Shown here: one piece after another, positions 11,640 through 22,798 of the stretch | Layout: every line of letters starts with the position of its first letter | How positions within the stretch are numbered: position 1 is the stretch's first letter | Origin: Cryptomeria japonica | Lineage: Eukaryota > Streptophyta > Pinopsida > Cupressales > Cupressaceae | DNA length: 64,000 nucleotides | Direction of reading: 5' to 3' | NCBI RefSeq assembly: GCF_030272615.1 | Contig: NC_081409.1 | Coordinates: forward strand, 207,065,190-207,129,189 | The notes under the pieces: generated by a model | Databases searched by the model: none | What the model was told of the DNA's origin: nothing | Seen by the model: only the letters and a program-made list of their open reading frames with translations | Position numbers and translations under genes: made by a program

Positions 11640-12718
11640 ATGTCAGACCCAGAGGTAGAGTCAGAAGCCAACAACATGCCACCAAAGGCAATTAGCCAAG
11701 AGGCCATGAGGAAGTTGGTCTAAGACATGCTTAGTGAAGCCTAAGAGAAAGAAACCAAGAAGAGCAAGAGAAAGGTCATTGAATGGGGTGATGAAATTGA
11801 TGATGAAGATACAGATGTGATAGGAGTCATAACAGAAAAGAAGGAGTTGGACAAAGATCAACAAATCTTCTTGGATGCCCTCAAGTCACTCAATAAAGAC
11901 AACATAGAAGGTTTACCTATCTACTATGGAAGCCAAAATGGAGAAGAGTTATTAGATTGGATAGAATCCTTGAACAATCATTTTGAATACAAGGAAGTTG
12001 CAGAACAAAATAGGGTCAATCTGGCCAAGTCAAGATTAAAGGGATTAGTGCTAGTATGGTGGAACATGATGCAAGAAGAAAGAGAACAAACCGGGAGAAA
12101 GAAGATCATCTCTTGGGAGAGAATGAAGATCAGAATTAAAACTCAATTCCTACCTATAGATTATGAGGTGCAGATGCACAAGAAGTTGCAAAATTTGAAA
12201 CAAAGAGAAATGAATGTGAGTACTTATATAGAGGAGTTCAACAAACTTACCCTAAGAGCTAGGAAGCAAGAGGAAGAAGTGGAGAAGGTTGCAAGCTAAT
12301 TAAATGGCCTTAGAAAAAAAATTCAAGATAAGATCAGCATGATAGCACCTAACACAGTCCATAAATACTTTCAATTAGCCTTAAGAGTGGAATACAAGAT
12401 CAAAAGGAAAGTGTACATGATCAAAGGGGCAGAGGAGGCAAAGGATACAGAGGAAGAGACACCTTTGGAAGGGGCTATAATGCAAGCAAGAATGATGAAA
12501 GAAATCAATCAAAGAATAGTGGTGATAATCCTAACAAAGGAGGACAATTTAGAGGCAACTCTAGAGGGAGAAATATCTATAGAGGAAAATTTGGCAATTC
12601 AGGAAGAGGAACCATAGTCTTCACTAGAAAATGCTACCATTGTCATCAAGTGGGACATACCATGAGCTCGTGTCTTGAAAAGAATTCAAGCTCTCACATG
12701 GGAGACAAGAGAACTTAG
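11640..12718 (+). pseudogene. Element B gag
   Basis: The ATG at 11640 opens a frame shared by 11640-12400. A capsid-type gag region follows (FLDALKSLN, YYGSQNGEELLDWIE, VWWNMMQEERE, FLPIDYEVQMHKKLQNL), typical of Ty3/gypsy. A frameshift in the basic linker near 12400 leads to a CCHC zinc knuckle (CYHCHQVGHTMSSC, 12632-12673). In-frame stops lie near 11722, 11743 and 12297, and a TAG at 12716-12718 separates it from pol in the same frame, suggesting an original single gag-pol ORF. It would form the particle and package RNA. Confidence 0.85.
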
Positions 12719-15700
12719 TTGGTGCAAGAAGAAGACTGTCAAAGTGTTACCTCACCAATCAACAAGGCAGGACCAGTTCTAGAAGGAGAGAACCTAATGC
12801 TGAGAAGGACCTTGTTGAAGGTACCACAATCCAAAGAACCTACTCAAAGGAAAACACTTTTCAAAACCACCTACAAATCTCATGGTAAGATTTGTAAATT
12901 TATAGTGGATTCAGGGTCTATTGAGAACATTGTAGTAGTTGAGATGGTAGACAAACAAAAATTGAAAAGGTTGCCACATACCACCCTTTATAAGGTATCT
13001 TGGTTGAGTAAGGGTCAGCATGTGCTTGTAGATGAGCAAGCTTGGGTAGATTTTGAAATATGAGATTAAAAGGATAGTGTGATATGTGACATATTACCCA
13101 TGGATGCATGCTACTTTCTGTTAGGATGACCTTAGCAGTATGATGTCAAAGCCATACATGATGGGGAGAAGAATTCCTATGTTATCAATAAGGAGGGTAG
13201 AAAGTTTCAAATGGATCCTTTGATTGATTAGGCTGAAGAAAGACATGTTGAATCAAGTGTTATGTTGCTCAGTGGGAAAGAGTTCTATAAGTTGTTGAAG
13301 CATGAAGGGAACCAAGGATGTGCTCTTATAGTGAAACCCAAAGAAGAGACAAAGACTGAGACCAAACCGGTGATACCTCAAGAAGTGCAGACTTTATTAG
13401 ATCGGTACAAAGAAATAGTTGTCAATGAGATTCCAGATGCCTTACCCCTATGAGAGATGTTAACCATCACATAGACCTCATACCTAGTTCAACTTTTCCA
13501 AACAAAGTTGCTTATAGAATGATACCTACTCAAAATGAGGAAATAGCAAAGCAAGTGCAGGAATTGCTAGATAATGGGTTGATAAATAAGAGTTTTAAGT
13601 CCATTTGTAGTGCCTACTGTTTTGACACCTAAGAAAGATGGCAAGTGGAGGATGTGCATTGATTCAAGGGCCATCAACAAAATCACAATTAGATACCGGT
13701 TTCCAATGCCAAGGATTGGGGATCTAATGGACTACCTTGGTGGAGCTTGCTACTTTTCTAAAGTGGATTTGAAATTAGGTTATCATCAAATTAGGATCAG
13801 ACCTAGTGGTGAATGGAAGACAACCTTTAAAACAAATGAGGGGCTATATGAATGGTTGGTGATTCCCTTTGGGCTCACAAATGCAGCTAGCACTTTCATG
13901 ACACTTATGAATGAAGTTCTTGCAGAGTTCATTGGTAAGTTTTTCATTGTTTATCTTGACGACATTCTGATTTTTAGCAGGTCAAAGGAGGAGCATGTCA
14001 AACATCTGAATCAAGTTTTGAGGAAGCTACATCAAGAAAAGTTGATGATCAACTTGAATAAATATGAGTTTTTGAAAAATGAATTGGTGTATCTTGGTTT
14101 TGTAGTTTCTCAAGGTTGTTTAAAAATGAATCCATCAAAAGTGGAAGCAATAGTGAATTGGCCTACTCCTAAGTCAATAGGAGATGTAACAAGTTTCCAT
14201 GGTTTAGCTTTTTTTTTAATAGAAAATTCATTAGAGGTCTTAGCCATGTGTGTGCACCTATCTTGAACACCATCAAAGGTGGGATAAAATGTCATTTTAA
14301 GTGGAGCAGTGTATTAGACAAGGGGTTTGAGTTTTTAAAACAAAAGGTAGCAGAACTCCCTTACCTTAGGCTCCCTGATTTCAATCATCTCTTCACTATG
14401 GAGTGTGATGCTAACAAGTTGTCTATAGGGGCCGTTTTGAGCCAAGGTCACCCGGTTGCATTTTTCTCTGAGAAGCTCAATGAAACAAAACAAAAGTATT
14501 CTACTTATGATCTAGAGTTATATTCCATGGTGCAAGCACTCAAGAAGTTGCGACATTATTTGTTACCTAAAGAGTTCATAGTCTACATTGATAATCACGC
14601 ACTTAGTTTTTTGAATAGGTAGGAGAAATTGAATCAAAGACACCTCAAGTGGGTTGAGTATTTGTAGGCCTACACCTTTTCCATCAAACACAAGAAAGGA
14701 GTCACCAATAAGGTAGCAGATGCCTTAAGTAGAAGGGTTCTAAGCATCCAAGAAGTGCAACTACAAAGTGTGGGGTTAAATGACCTCAAAGACCTCTACT
14801 AGGGTGACAAAGATTTTGGTGAAGCATATGATGTTTGCTCAAAGTTTGCTAATGCTTGTCATGTTGCCTATTTTGATTTTATATTGTAGGAAGGCTTATT
14901 GTTTAAAGGAAACCTACTTTGCATACCACAATGCTCTATGAGAGGCAATATCATCAAGGAGAAGCATCAAGGTAGTCTAAGTGGACATTTTGGTCTTGAT
15001 AAGACCTTAGAGCAGGTTGGCAGGCTCTACCATTGGCCTAAACTACAGTCAGATGTTAGGAAGTTTGTGGAGCAATGTACTATTTGTTAGAGGGATAAGG
15101 GTACCTCCAACAATGCATGTTTATATCAGCCTCTTGCCATACCAACAAGGCCATGGGAGTGTGTGAGTATGGAGTTTATTCTTGGTTTAGCTAGAACTCC
15201 AAGAGGATATGAAAGTGTCTATGTAATAGTGGATAGATTCAACAAGATGGCACACTTTGTGCCTTGCAAATGCACTAATGATGCCTCCTACATAGCAGGG
15301 TTGTTCTTCAAAGAGATTGTAAGGATCTATGGTTTACCACTTAGTATTGTGAGTGATAGATATACAAAATTTGTGAGCCACTTTTGGCAAACCTTGTGGA
15401 AGAACTTGGTACTGACCTTTCTTTTTCATCTGCATACCATCCACAATCTGATGGTCAAACTGGAGCAGTAAATAGGTCCTTGGGTAATTTATTGAGATGT
15501 CTCACAAAACAACATGGTCAAGTTTGGGATCTAGTATTGGGACAAGCAGAGTATTCCTACAATGAATATGTCAATAGGAGCACAGGTCAGAGTCCATTTG
15601 AGATTGTATATGGATGTCATCCAAGGGGTATCTTATAACTCAAAGATATCAGTTCCATGGACCATAGGAGTGCTCAAGGTGAAAACTTGGTAGAGAATAT

Positions 15701-16250
15701 GAAGGAGATCCATGAACAAGTCAAGAAAACATTGCAGCAGAACAATAAGAAATACAAGACACAAGCAAACAAAACAAGAAGAGAAGTACACTACAAGGTA
15801 GGTGATCTAGTTATGGCCTATCTGAGAAAGGAGAGACTTCCTAAGGGGAAGCCTAGAAAACTATGCATGAAGAAGATTGAACCTCTTAAGGCTGTGCATA
15901 AGTATGGAAACAATGCCTATGAGGTGGAACTACCACCAAACTTGGGTATATCACCAATATTTAATGTATGTGATTTGTTCCAGTATAAGGGAACTCAGTC
16001 AGCTACAAACCAAGAAGAGTCTACTTCTACTGAAGATGTAGACTGGATACAAGACCTACCCCTAAGCCAACCGGTGACATTGGATTGCATTTTGGATTCC
16101 AAGATTGTCAAAAGGACTAGGAAAGGAGTCTATAGAGACTACTTGGTTAAATGGACATGTTTCCCTGACTTTGAAGCTACATGGATGTCTGAAAGAGATA
16201 TACTACAACATGAAACCACTGTTCAAGCCCTATCCACTCAAAGGACTTGA
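12719..16250 (+). pseudogene. Element B pol: protease, RT, RNase H, integrase, chromodomain
   Basis: The protease has the VDSGS active-site motif (about 12905). RT shows [24 protein letters not shown] and the catalytic YLDD (about 13950). RNase H shows MECDANKLSIGAVL, FFSEKLNETKQKYSTYD and VYIDNHAL (14390-14620), ending in NKVADALSRR. Integrase has the zinc region (GHFGLDKTLEQ, CTIC), a core with [12 protein letters not shown], and [10 protein letters not shown] (about 15440). A chromodomain follows (DYLVKWTCFPDFEATWMSE, about 16139-16200), which in this group targets insertion to marked chromatin. At least six stops or frameshifts break it, for example after 13063, 13450, 14266, 14622 and 15090 and in the integrase core near 15400. 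Confidence 0.9.
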
Positions 16251-16271
16251 GTTCTTCCTACCTCGGGAGTA

Positions 16272-17905
16272 TGGTGTAGGGGCACTTAGTAATTTTTGTT
16301 GTGTTTGTTTCTAGGATGTTGGAATCATGTTTTTAGTTTTTTAATAAGGCCAAGAGGCCATTAAGTATGTGCTTAAATTATTGTAAGGGCCCTAAGAGTC
16401 TTTGTTTGGCCAATGTTGGCTTGTAAGCTCTTAAGGGTGCCAAGTAGAGCACTTAATAGGATAAGTTGTTTTTGGGTTAATATAGGTTGTTTGATGTTAT
16501 TTTGAAGTTGTTAAGGTCATACAAGTCATTTGAAAGTGACCAAGTTTGGGTTTGAGCAAATTCACTCACCTATGCAACAAATTGCAAAAGTTGCAAAAGT
16601 TGCTCACAACTACTTTGCAACATTTTCAGACACCAACTATTAGTTGGTTGACACAATCAGTTGTGAGAATTTATAAATACTCCAAGGCCAGTATAATTCT
16701 TGGAAAGATTGAAGATAATCGGTTGTTGTTGAAAGCTGTTGAAGATTTGAAGTAAATAAACAATTCTGGTTTCCCATTTGTGTGTGTTCTTCCGAGTTTT
16801 TGCTATTCTTTGCAAGTTTGTATGACCTGTACGGATTGAGAGTTCCAAAATAGGTACATGGATTAATAGTCTGGTGTCTTACCTTCATTTTTTTTTATGA
16901 TTTTGAGTCTTGAAGTGTTGTAGTTTGTGAATAAACTTCATTTTGTTGTAGGAGAGCCCAAGAGCCCTAAAAACTAGGGTTTTGAGAGTAAAATGGCTCC
17001 AACCTAACGTTCCATGGTGGATTTCCTCTCTGAAACCTTGTGGAATGTTAGGTTTCAATGCATTTTATGTTTTCTTTTTGGTTTTGAGATAGGGGAAGCC
17101 AAATCAAAGATTTTCCACCATACCCTAAGATTGGCATGTTGAGTTGGCGAGTGTTAGGAATCATGGATAACAAGCCCTAATTGGGCGAATCCGGTGGGTG
17201 AAGGTGAAGTATGATTGGATTGGAATTCCATATGGAAGCAAATATCCCAAAATATCATCAATTCACTCAGGAAAACAAACCAATGAAGGATTTTTGATCA
17301 ATCCCTATTTTTAAGGCCTAGGAAGGGGTAGTTAGGCCTAATTCAATCGATACGGGTTAGATATGTTAGTGACAGAACCCACCCCTAGTTTTAAAATATT
17401 GTATGTAAAACCCAAAAGGGTGTCTAGAATGTAGAAGAGTTCATAGTATTGTTAAGGAATTTTAACTGGTAAATGCATAATACCCCACTGACAAGGTTAT
17501 TGGAATTATGTCTCTGGTTAGGCCTAAAAGTGCAATTTATTTGTAAAACACCAAACCGGTAAGTGTCAAAGCTATTTAATAAGGAATAGGGTTGGGAATC
17601 CTTCCAAAATCATCCATCCTAATATGTGTAGCATGGGGAATGAAGATCATGTGGTAGAGGGGTTGAACTCTCCGGTTGAGTGTGAAAGGGAGTGGGAAAA
17701 CAAGGTCTCCTAGCTAAGAAAATGGAACTCACAAAATAAAAAGTGCTTATCCTAGCCTAAGGACCATGGGAAGGTCAGAGAGGGTATTTTTTTCAGACCC
17801 TTGGAGGGTTTGAGGTGTATAATCATTGGATGGTTCTTGTGTAGCTTGGAGGAGATATCTAGACAAGGTAGCACAAACCGATGAGAGACAATTCACTCTA
17901 CATCA
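16272..17905 (+). repeat. 3' LTR of element B
   Basis: The start is taken at TGGTGTAGGGGCACTTAG, just after the purine stretch CTCGGGAGTA. The solo LTR at 52811 begins with a matching TGGTGCAAAAGCACCTAA, which supports this boundary. It ends ACATCA. TATAAATA at 16672-16679 is a likely TATA box. Small reading frames within it (for example 16546-16755) look accidental. Confidence 0.82.
16672..16679 (+). promoter_or_regulatory. TATA box in element B LTR
   Basis: TATAAATA occurs 400 bp into the LTR. The related solo LTR has TTTATAAGG at 53261-53269 in the same relative position. Confidence 0.55.
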
Positions 17906-18750
17906 ATGATACTGAGAAATGTTTTGCATTAAAAAGAAAAAATTAAGGACCTGATTGATAATGATACTATATCTATGGTATGTGTGAATGATAAGGGAAA
18001 TAAATCAGTAGCTCCTCCTAATCGAAATCTTAATATTTTTACCGATCCTTCACCATGTCATACCTCTAATGTGATTGAGACTAAACATAGCTCTTTCTCT
18101 CCCTCTGACCTTACTACCACGACTCCAAATTTGGTGAATATGGTAGAGAAACAAGAAACACCTAAGGATTCATGTATTGCATTTGACCCTAGTGAGACCA
18201 TTAGAGCACCTGATGGACCTTTGTACATAGTTGCAAAGATTCAGGATAAACCTTGTCGTGGTGTGCTTATCGACCCCTCTTGCATGGTTAATGTCATTAC
18301 TGAAGAGTATCTTTTCACTTGAAGTTTGTATAAACCAATCTATGATTATACTAATGTGGTTGTTAAGTTATTTTATGGATTTTCTTTTCCTACTATTGGT
18401 TATATCACTCTCCCTATTGAGGTTCACACTTAATCTTTGGATCTCAACTTTATTGTCATTTCTTCATCTGAACAATTCCATGTGAAGTTAGGCTCCCCTT
18501 GGCTATCTTCCATGAAGGCTATTGCTTCTCCAATACATAAGCTTGAAATTTCCCCACAATGGAGAAATCATAACTGTTAACCATAGCTTATTTCAGCCAG
18601 CCGAAAGAAGCCCAGGTGTTCTTATTGATTACTTTTGGCCTCAACAATTTCAATCTCTTCCATCAAGAAGAGATGATCTCTTTCAATCTTATAAAAAATG
18701 GAAGAAAGATATGATCTTATCCTTAATCCCACCTTGCACTCCAACTATTG
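17906..18750 (+). pseudogene. Element H protease region (5' part)
   Basis: Translated in pieces this shows a retroelement aspartic protease: LYIVAKIQDKPCRGVLID, MVNVITEEYLF, then VKLGSPWLSSMKAIASPIH and FPHNGEIITVNHSLFQPAE, a pattern of Ty3/gypsy protease regions just before RT. The usual catalytic Asp-Ser/Thr-Gly appears as Asp-Pro-Ser. A TGA at 18320-18322 and a frame change near 18500 break it. Element F inserted at 18751 and the reading resumes at 36644. The gag that should precede it is not seen, because B's 3' LTR abuts. Confidence 0.65.
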
Positions 18751-19811
18751 TGTATACACCTAAAAATGGTTTGAAGATAGTTAATTAAATATGCAGTTAT
18801 TTGATTAATTCCCCTTCCCAATTAATTGAATTCACAAGCAATTTAATTAATTTCTCTATTCATCTACTAGTAAATAAATCTAAATGATTTATTTATATAG
18901 TTCATCTCACATCCCCCTTTGATTAATTAATTCTAAATTAATTAATGTCTCCCCATATTAATCAATTCTTCTAATCCCTAATTAAGATTAACAAACTCAA
19001 GTTTGTTGAGATTAATTACCATTTTCCAATTATTTGAATTTCTAAATTCAAATGAGCACATGGCTCCTAAATTTAACCACCCAACCTAACCATCCCCTAA
19101 CTTAACCCATTAAATCTAATCTTGGGTCTAACTAACCCTATCCAATCTTGCACATTTTAACCTCCTTATCCTAACCTCCCATGGTGTGGATATTCTCTCC
19201 TTGAGACACATGGCACTTTTGCCACATGTCTCCTCCCTTGGAAACTTTCCCTCTCATGAGCAAGGCTTCTTGACACTTGTCACCATAGAGATGACAAGTG
19301 TCTCTTCCTCCATCCTTTTCTCCAACTTCCTCAATCTTGACCCTTGATATCTTCAGATCAGATCTGGACCATCGATTCCTGCCACCTCAGCTTTGGCCTT
19401 GGAATTCCTATAAATATCCCTCATTTTGGAGCAATAAGAATCCCATCTCATATCAATTTAGGCATCATTCCTATAGGCAATTTGTATTTCAATTATCTAG
19501 TAATTATCTTTTGGATTTATCATAGCATTTTAGTCTAGTTTCTTAAATCATGCATTTCATATCATCTCCATAGTCAATCATGATCAAATAGCTACTCAAC
19601 TCTTGAGTTGTCACTTTGGAGATCATTGCTCTGCTGAGAGCCCATTAATCCAACACTTTCAAGGTCCTCAAGAATAGAGGAAAATGGGACATTTCAAGGA
19701 AGGCTTATGGTTTGCATCTTTGATTTAGCTTTGAAATTAAGCTTTTCAATTATACTTTATTGTCTCATTATATGTTTATGCCTCTTATATACCACATTTT
19801 TTAGCATCACA
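18751..19811 (+). repeat. 5' LTR of element F
   Basis: It starts TGTATACACC and ends AGCATCACA. It matches 35583-36643 with no length difference and few substitutions, which suggests it is younger than most of its surroundings. TATAAATAT at 19409-19417 is a good TATA box. Reading frames at 19298-19538 lie inside it and also occur in the other LTR; they are not genes. Confidence 0.95.
19409..19417 (+). promoter_or_regulatory. TATA box of element F LTR
   Basis: TATAAATAT lies 659 bp into the LTR, with an identical copy at 36241-36249. It probably drives the genomic transcript of F. Confidence 0.6.
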
Positions 19812-19816
19812 TTAAT

Positions 19817-19834
19817 TGGCGCCCACCGTGGGGC
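19817..19834 (+). other. Primer binding site, element F
   Basis: TGGCGCCCACCGTGGGGC starts five bases after the LTR. This form is common in Tat-type elements. The first seven bases match the 3' end complement of Asp-tRNA; the exact tRNA is not certain. Confidence 0.8.
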
Positions 19835-19929
19835 CTAGCCCCTTTGATTTTTAACAAGTTTGCTTGCATCATATTTCATTAACAGGTTGATTAGCTCTTT
19901 CAGAGTATAGATTAGCTCTCTTGGGCTCT

Positions 19930-20235
19930 CGAATCGCGTTCTTGGTCTCTATTGTGGTGTTCTGGCACCTCAAATGGCGTTTATGGGAGATTTGTCAACT
20001 CTGTTTTTATGTTTTTCTGTACTTTAGTGCTTTCAGTCTATACTTTAGCATTTTTGGTATGTATGGTGGCATTTTTGGTACGTTTGTCAGCGTTTTCAGT
20101 CTGTTTAACAACTTTTTTGGTGTGCAGAACAACGTTTCTAGTGTTCAGATTAGCGTTTTTGGTGTACAGAGCAGCGTTCTTGGCACATATGATGGCGTTC
20201 TTGGTCAATTTGATTGTGTTTTCAGTTTTTTATTG
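19930..20235 (+). repeat. 21-bp degenerate tandem repeat, array 1
   Basis: Units follow the pattern (A/G)GCGTTTTTGGTnTn...CAGA with period 21, for example around 20070-20210. Since 21 is a multiple of three, frames stay open and give false ORFs of 94-124 codons. Confidence 0.75.
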
Positions 20236-21289
20236 ATTTTGCAAATATTGAATGCCACATTCCTCATTTCTGCTTCTGGACTGTCATTTTCCTAAACCTA
20301 ATTTGTAGATTGTTGGTTTTGCAAGTACTTATTTCGCTGTGAAAGACCGGAGTCATAAACTATTTTGCCACCAAAGAATGCAACATAAACTACTAATTTG
20401 TTTGTAGCCGTAGGATTTTGCACTTATATTTGTTAAATTAGGCACATAGACTAATTACAATGGAAATGAACAAACATGTCTTATGTGTTTTGATGATAGG
20501 CGAGTATGCTCTCACCTTTCTTAGGTGATCAGAAAACCAGACTCATCCTTTGCTTTCAATAGTGCATTTCTTTAGCAGGCCTGCCCTCCCAAGGAGTTAT
20601 TAACTCTTAGCCCTTAAGGCCGGTGAGAGGGGAACAACCTAAGTAGGAATGGCTAACGCCAAGTACTCCAACCCACTATAAAATAAATGTGTTTTTGATG
20701 AAAATCAAAGCAACGACAGTGCTTAGGAATAGCTCTCCTCTGTACCTTTGGGTATATCAAACCTTGGTTTTCAAGGCTGGGAGACCTCTTAATTGAGTTT
20801 ATACCCCGACACACCGAACAAACCCCTTACTAGTTCCATGTAAATTAGAAGCTACCCGATTCACCTCCGAAAGGGTGATAATCTTTATGCAAGAGAGATA
20901 GTAACTCTCCCAAGACACTTGCCATATCGTGCCCCCATTAGCGTTTAGAGTCGGATAATACGACGTTGAGAATCCATTGTGTGAGACTCAACAGCCGTAT
21001 TCTGATTAGCTATTGGGTGTGTACCTAAGTCAACAAGCAAAGGTTTTCATTCTTAGCCAATCTTCTTATGATAGACTGATTGATGTGTTTTCAAATTGTT
21101 CAAAACCTGTGAAAACTTAGGCTTTCTTTAAAGCTTCTTGAACATACACTTTATTTGTCCTTTGGGAAAAAAAAAATACAATCTGAATTTTGTGTTTGTA
21201 AGTCAAGTCAAGATATCATCCATTGAAATACAACAATCATTGAAAACTCAAACTTCAAACTGTCAAATTCACAAGTTTCACAGCAGATT

Positions 21290-21535
21290 AGCTCTTTCAG
21301 TCAAAACAGTCGCATCCATAGTCCAAACAGTCACATTCATAGTCCAAACCTTAGCTCTTTTGGTCCAAACATTAGCTTTATCAGTCCAAACAATTGTATT
21401 CACAGTCCAAACATTAGCACTTTTGGTCCAAACAGTCACATCTAAAGTTCAAACAATCGCATCTACAGTTCAAACTGTCGCACCTAGGGTCCAAATAGTA
21501 GCATTTCTAGTCCGAACATCAGATCTTTTGGTTTG
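21290..21535 (+). repeat. 21-bp degenerate tandem repeat, array 2
   Basis: The unit here reads AGTCCAAACAGTCGCATCC-like, again with period 21. The core GTCCAAAC replaces the GGTCTGTTTG core of arrays 3 and 4, so the array is a diverged relative of the same repeat. Confidence 0.75.
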
Positions 21536-21589
21536 AATGTCAAATTTCTCATATTTCAACATTAACTCTCCAAGGTTGAACACATTAGA

Positions 21590-21790
21590 GTTTCCGATCT
21601 AAACATCAGAGTTTCTGGTCTAAACATTCGAGTTTCTGGTCAGTTTAACAGTGTTTCTGGTCAGTTTGTCAGCATTTCTGGTCAGTTTGCTAGTGTTTTT
21701 GGTCCATTTGGTAGCGTTTCTCATCAGTATAGCAGAGTTCCTGGTCTAAACAGTAACTCTCTTAGTCTAAAGGTTAGATCCCTTGGTTTA
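21590..21790 (+). repeat. 21-bp degenerate tandem repeat, array 3
   Basis: Units such as GTTTCTGGTCAGTTTGTCAGC repeat about nine times. Some copies have TCTAAACA in place of CAGTTTGT, linking arrays 2 and 4. Confidence 0.8.
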
Positions 21791-21984
21791 ATCAACAACT
21801 CTTGTGAGTTGCATATCAAATTGCTCATGTTGCAACACCAAATCTCCTACTTTGTGCTTGCTAGGTCTACATATCCTTTTTTTTGAGTCTGAAAATCACA
21901 AAATTGGGTCAAAACAACAATCTTCTAAGTTCAAACACCCAATTTTCTAAAGTACACATCATTATTTGACCTTTAGAGTCACTG

Positions 21985-22245
21985 TATTGCAGAGCAAAGT
22001 TTCTGGTCTGTTTGTCAGCATTCCTGGTCTGTTTCTTAGTGTTTTTGGTCTATCTCTCAGCATTTCTGGTCTATGTGTTAGCATTTCTGGGGTACAGAAC
22101 AATGTTTCTGGTCTGTTTGTCAACGTTTCTGGCCTATTTGTCAGCATTTTTGGAGTGCAGAACAATATGTCTGGTCTGTTTCTCAGCATTTCTGGTCAAT
22201 ATAGCAGAGTTCCTCGTCACTTTGTCAATGTTTCTGGTAAACTGC
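21985..22245 (+). repeat. 21-bp degenerate tandem repeat, array 4
   Basis: About twelve units of GTTTCTGGTCTGTTTGTCAGC type. Roughly every fourth copy is a GGAGTGCAGAACAAT variant, hinting at a higher-order repeat. Open frames on both strands (21966-22302) are by-products of the period. Confidence 0.82.
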
Positions 22246-22798
22246 ATCAAAACCAAAAAACAAAAACAACCCATTTCTCAAACAATCAATCATAGAGAGT
22301 AGGTCATCTTGTTGGGTCATTCAATCAGGTTATCTTCTGTCAAAAATAGATTCAAGAACAAGACACACAAAAGTCTCAAGTATTCACCTCAAACAAGTTA
22401 AAGATCAAATGCCTTAAAGTGCAACACCACATTGTTTTTGATAAACTGAACGTTCAAACATAGTTTCTCATCAGGACCTATCATCCTTTAATCATGAAAC
22501 TACAATGCTTGATCAAAATAACCTCATTCTCTATCATAGGATATATCGTTCCTATTGAACTTGGTCATATCAAAAATCACAAAATTTGCACTCTAAAACT
22601 AAGATTGAAAAACTTGCAATCAAGCAAATACTTGAAAAAGATCATTTCGTGTCTATCCATCTACAACTTTTACCTCAACAATTGATCACTTATTATAACA
22701 CATTAAAAAGGATTTAAACCTTGAAAAACATTCAAAACACGTGTATGCCCGTTCTAACCAGGGCTTAGAGATGAAAGATTGCAGAAACAGAAACATAA

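Larger units (their letters stand above)
11533..17905 (+). mobile_element. Element B: Ty3/gypsy chromovirus, 5' LTR nearly absent
   Basis: The order is LTR remnant (11533-11601), Met-type primer site, gag, zinc knuckle, protease, RT, RNase H, integrase, chromodomain, then a long 3' LTR (16272-17905). The chromodomain after integrase puts it in the chromovirus branch. Many stops and frameshifts make it dead. Only about 60 bp of the 5' LTR end matches the 3' LTR (TATCTAGACAAGGTAGCAC and onward). Element A inserted at this left edge. A related solo LTR is at 52811-54343. Confidence 0.88.
19835..22798 (+). other. Leader of element F, with 21-bp repeat arrays
   Basis: About 3 kb separates the primer site from gag. 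It is non-coding by position and content. Four arrays of a degenerate 21-bp unit lie at about 19930-20235, 21290-21535, 21590-21790 and 21985-22245. Between them, 20290-21130 holds a more complex sequence without an ORF, perhaps an RNA packaging or structured region. No known ncRNA is recognised. Confidence 0.7.

Noticed and set aside
19298-19538. Frames in element F's LTR, repeated at 36130-36370
   Set aside because: LTR sequence with a TATA box; no protein features.
19930-22245. CRISPR-like alternation of repeats
   Set aside because: Units are contiguous 21-bp tandem copies without unique spacers, in a plant retroelement leader.
21962-22302. Overlapping frames on both strands with heptapeptide repeats
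   Set aside because: A 21-bp repeat keeps all frames periodic, so open frames arise without selection; the place between primer site and gag also argues against a gene.
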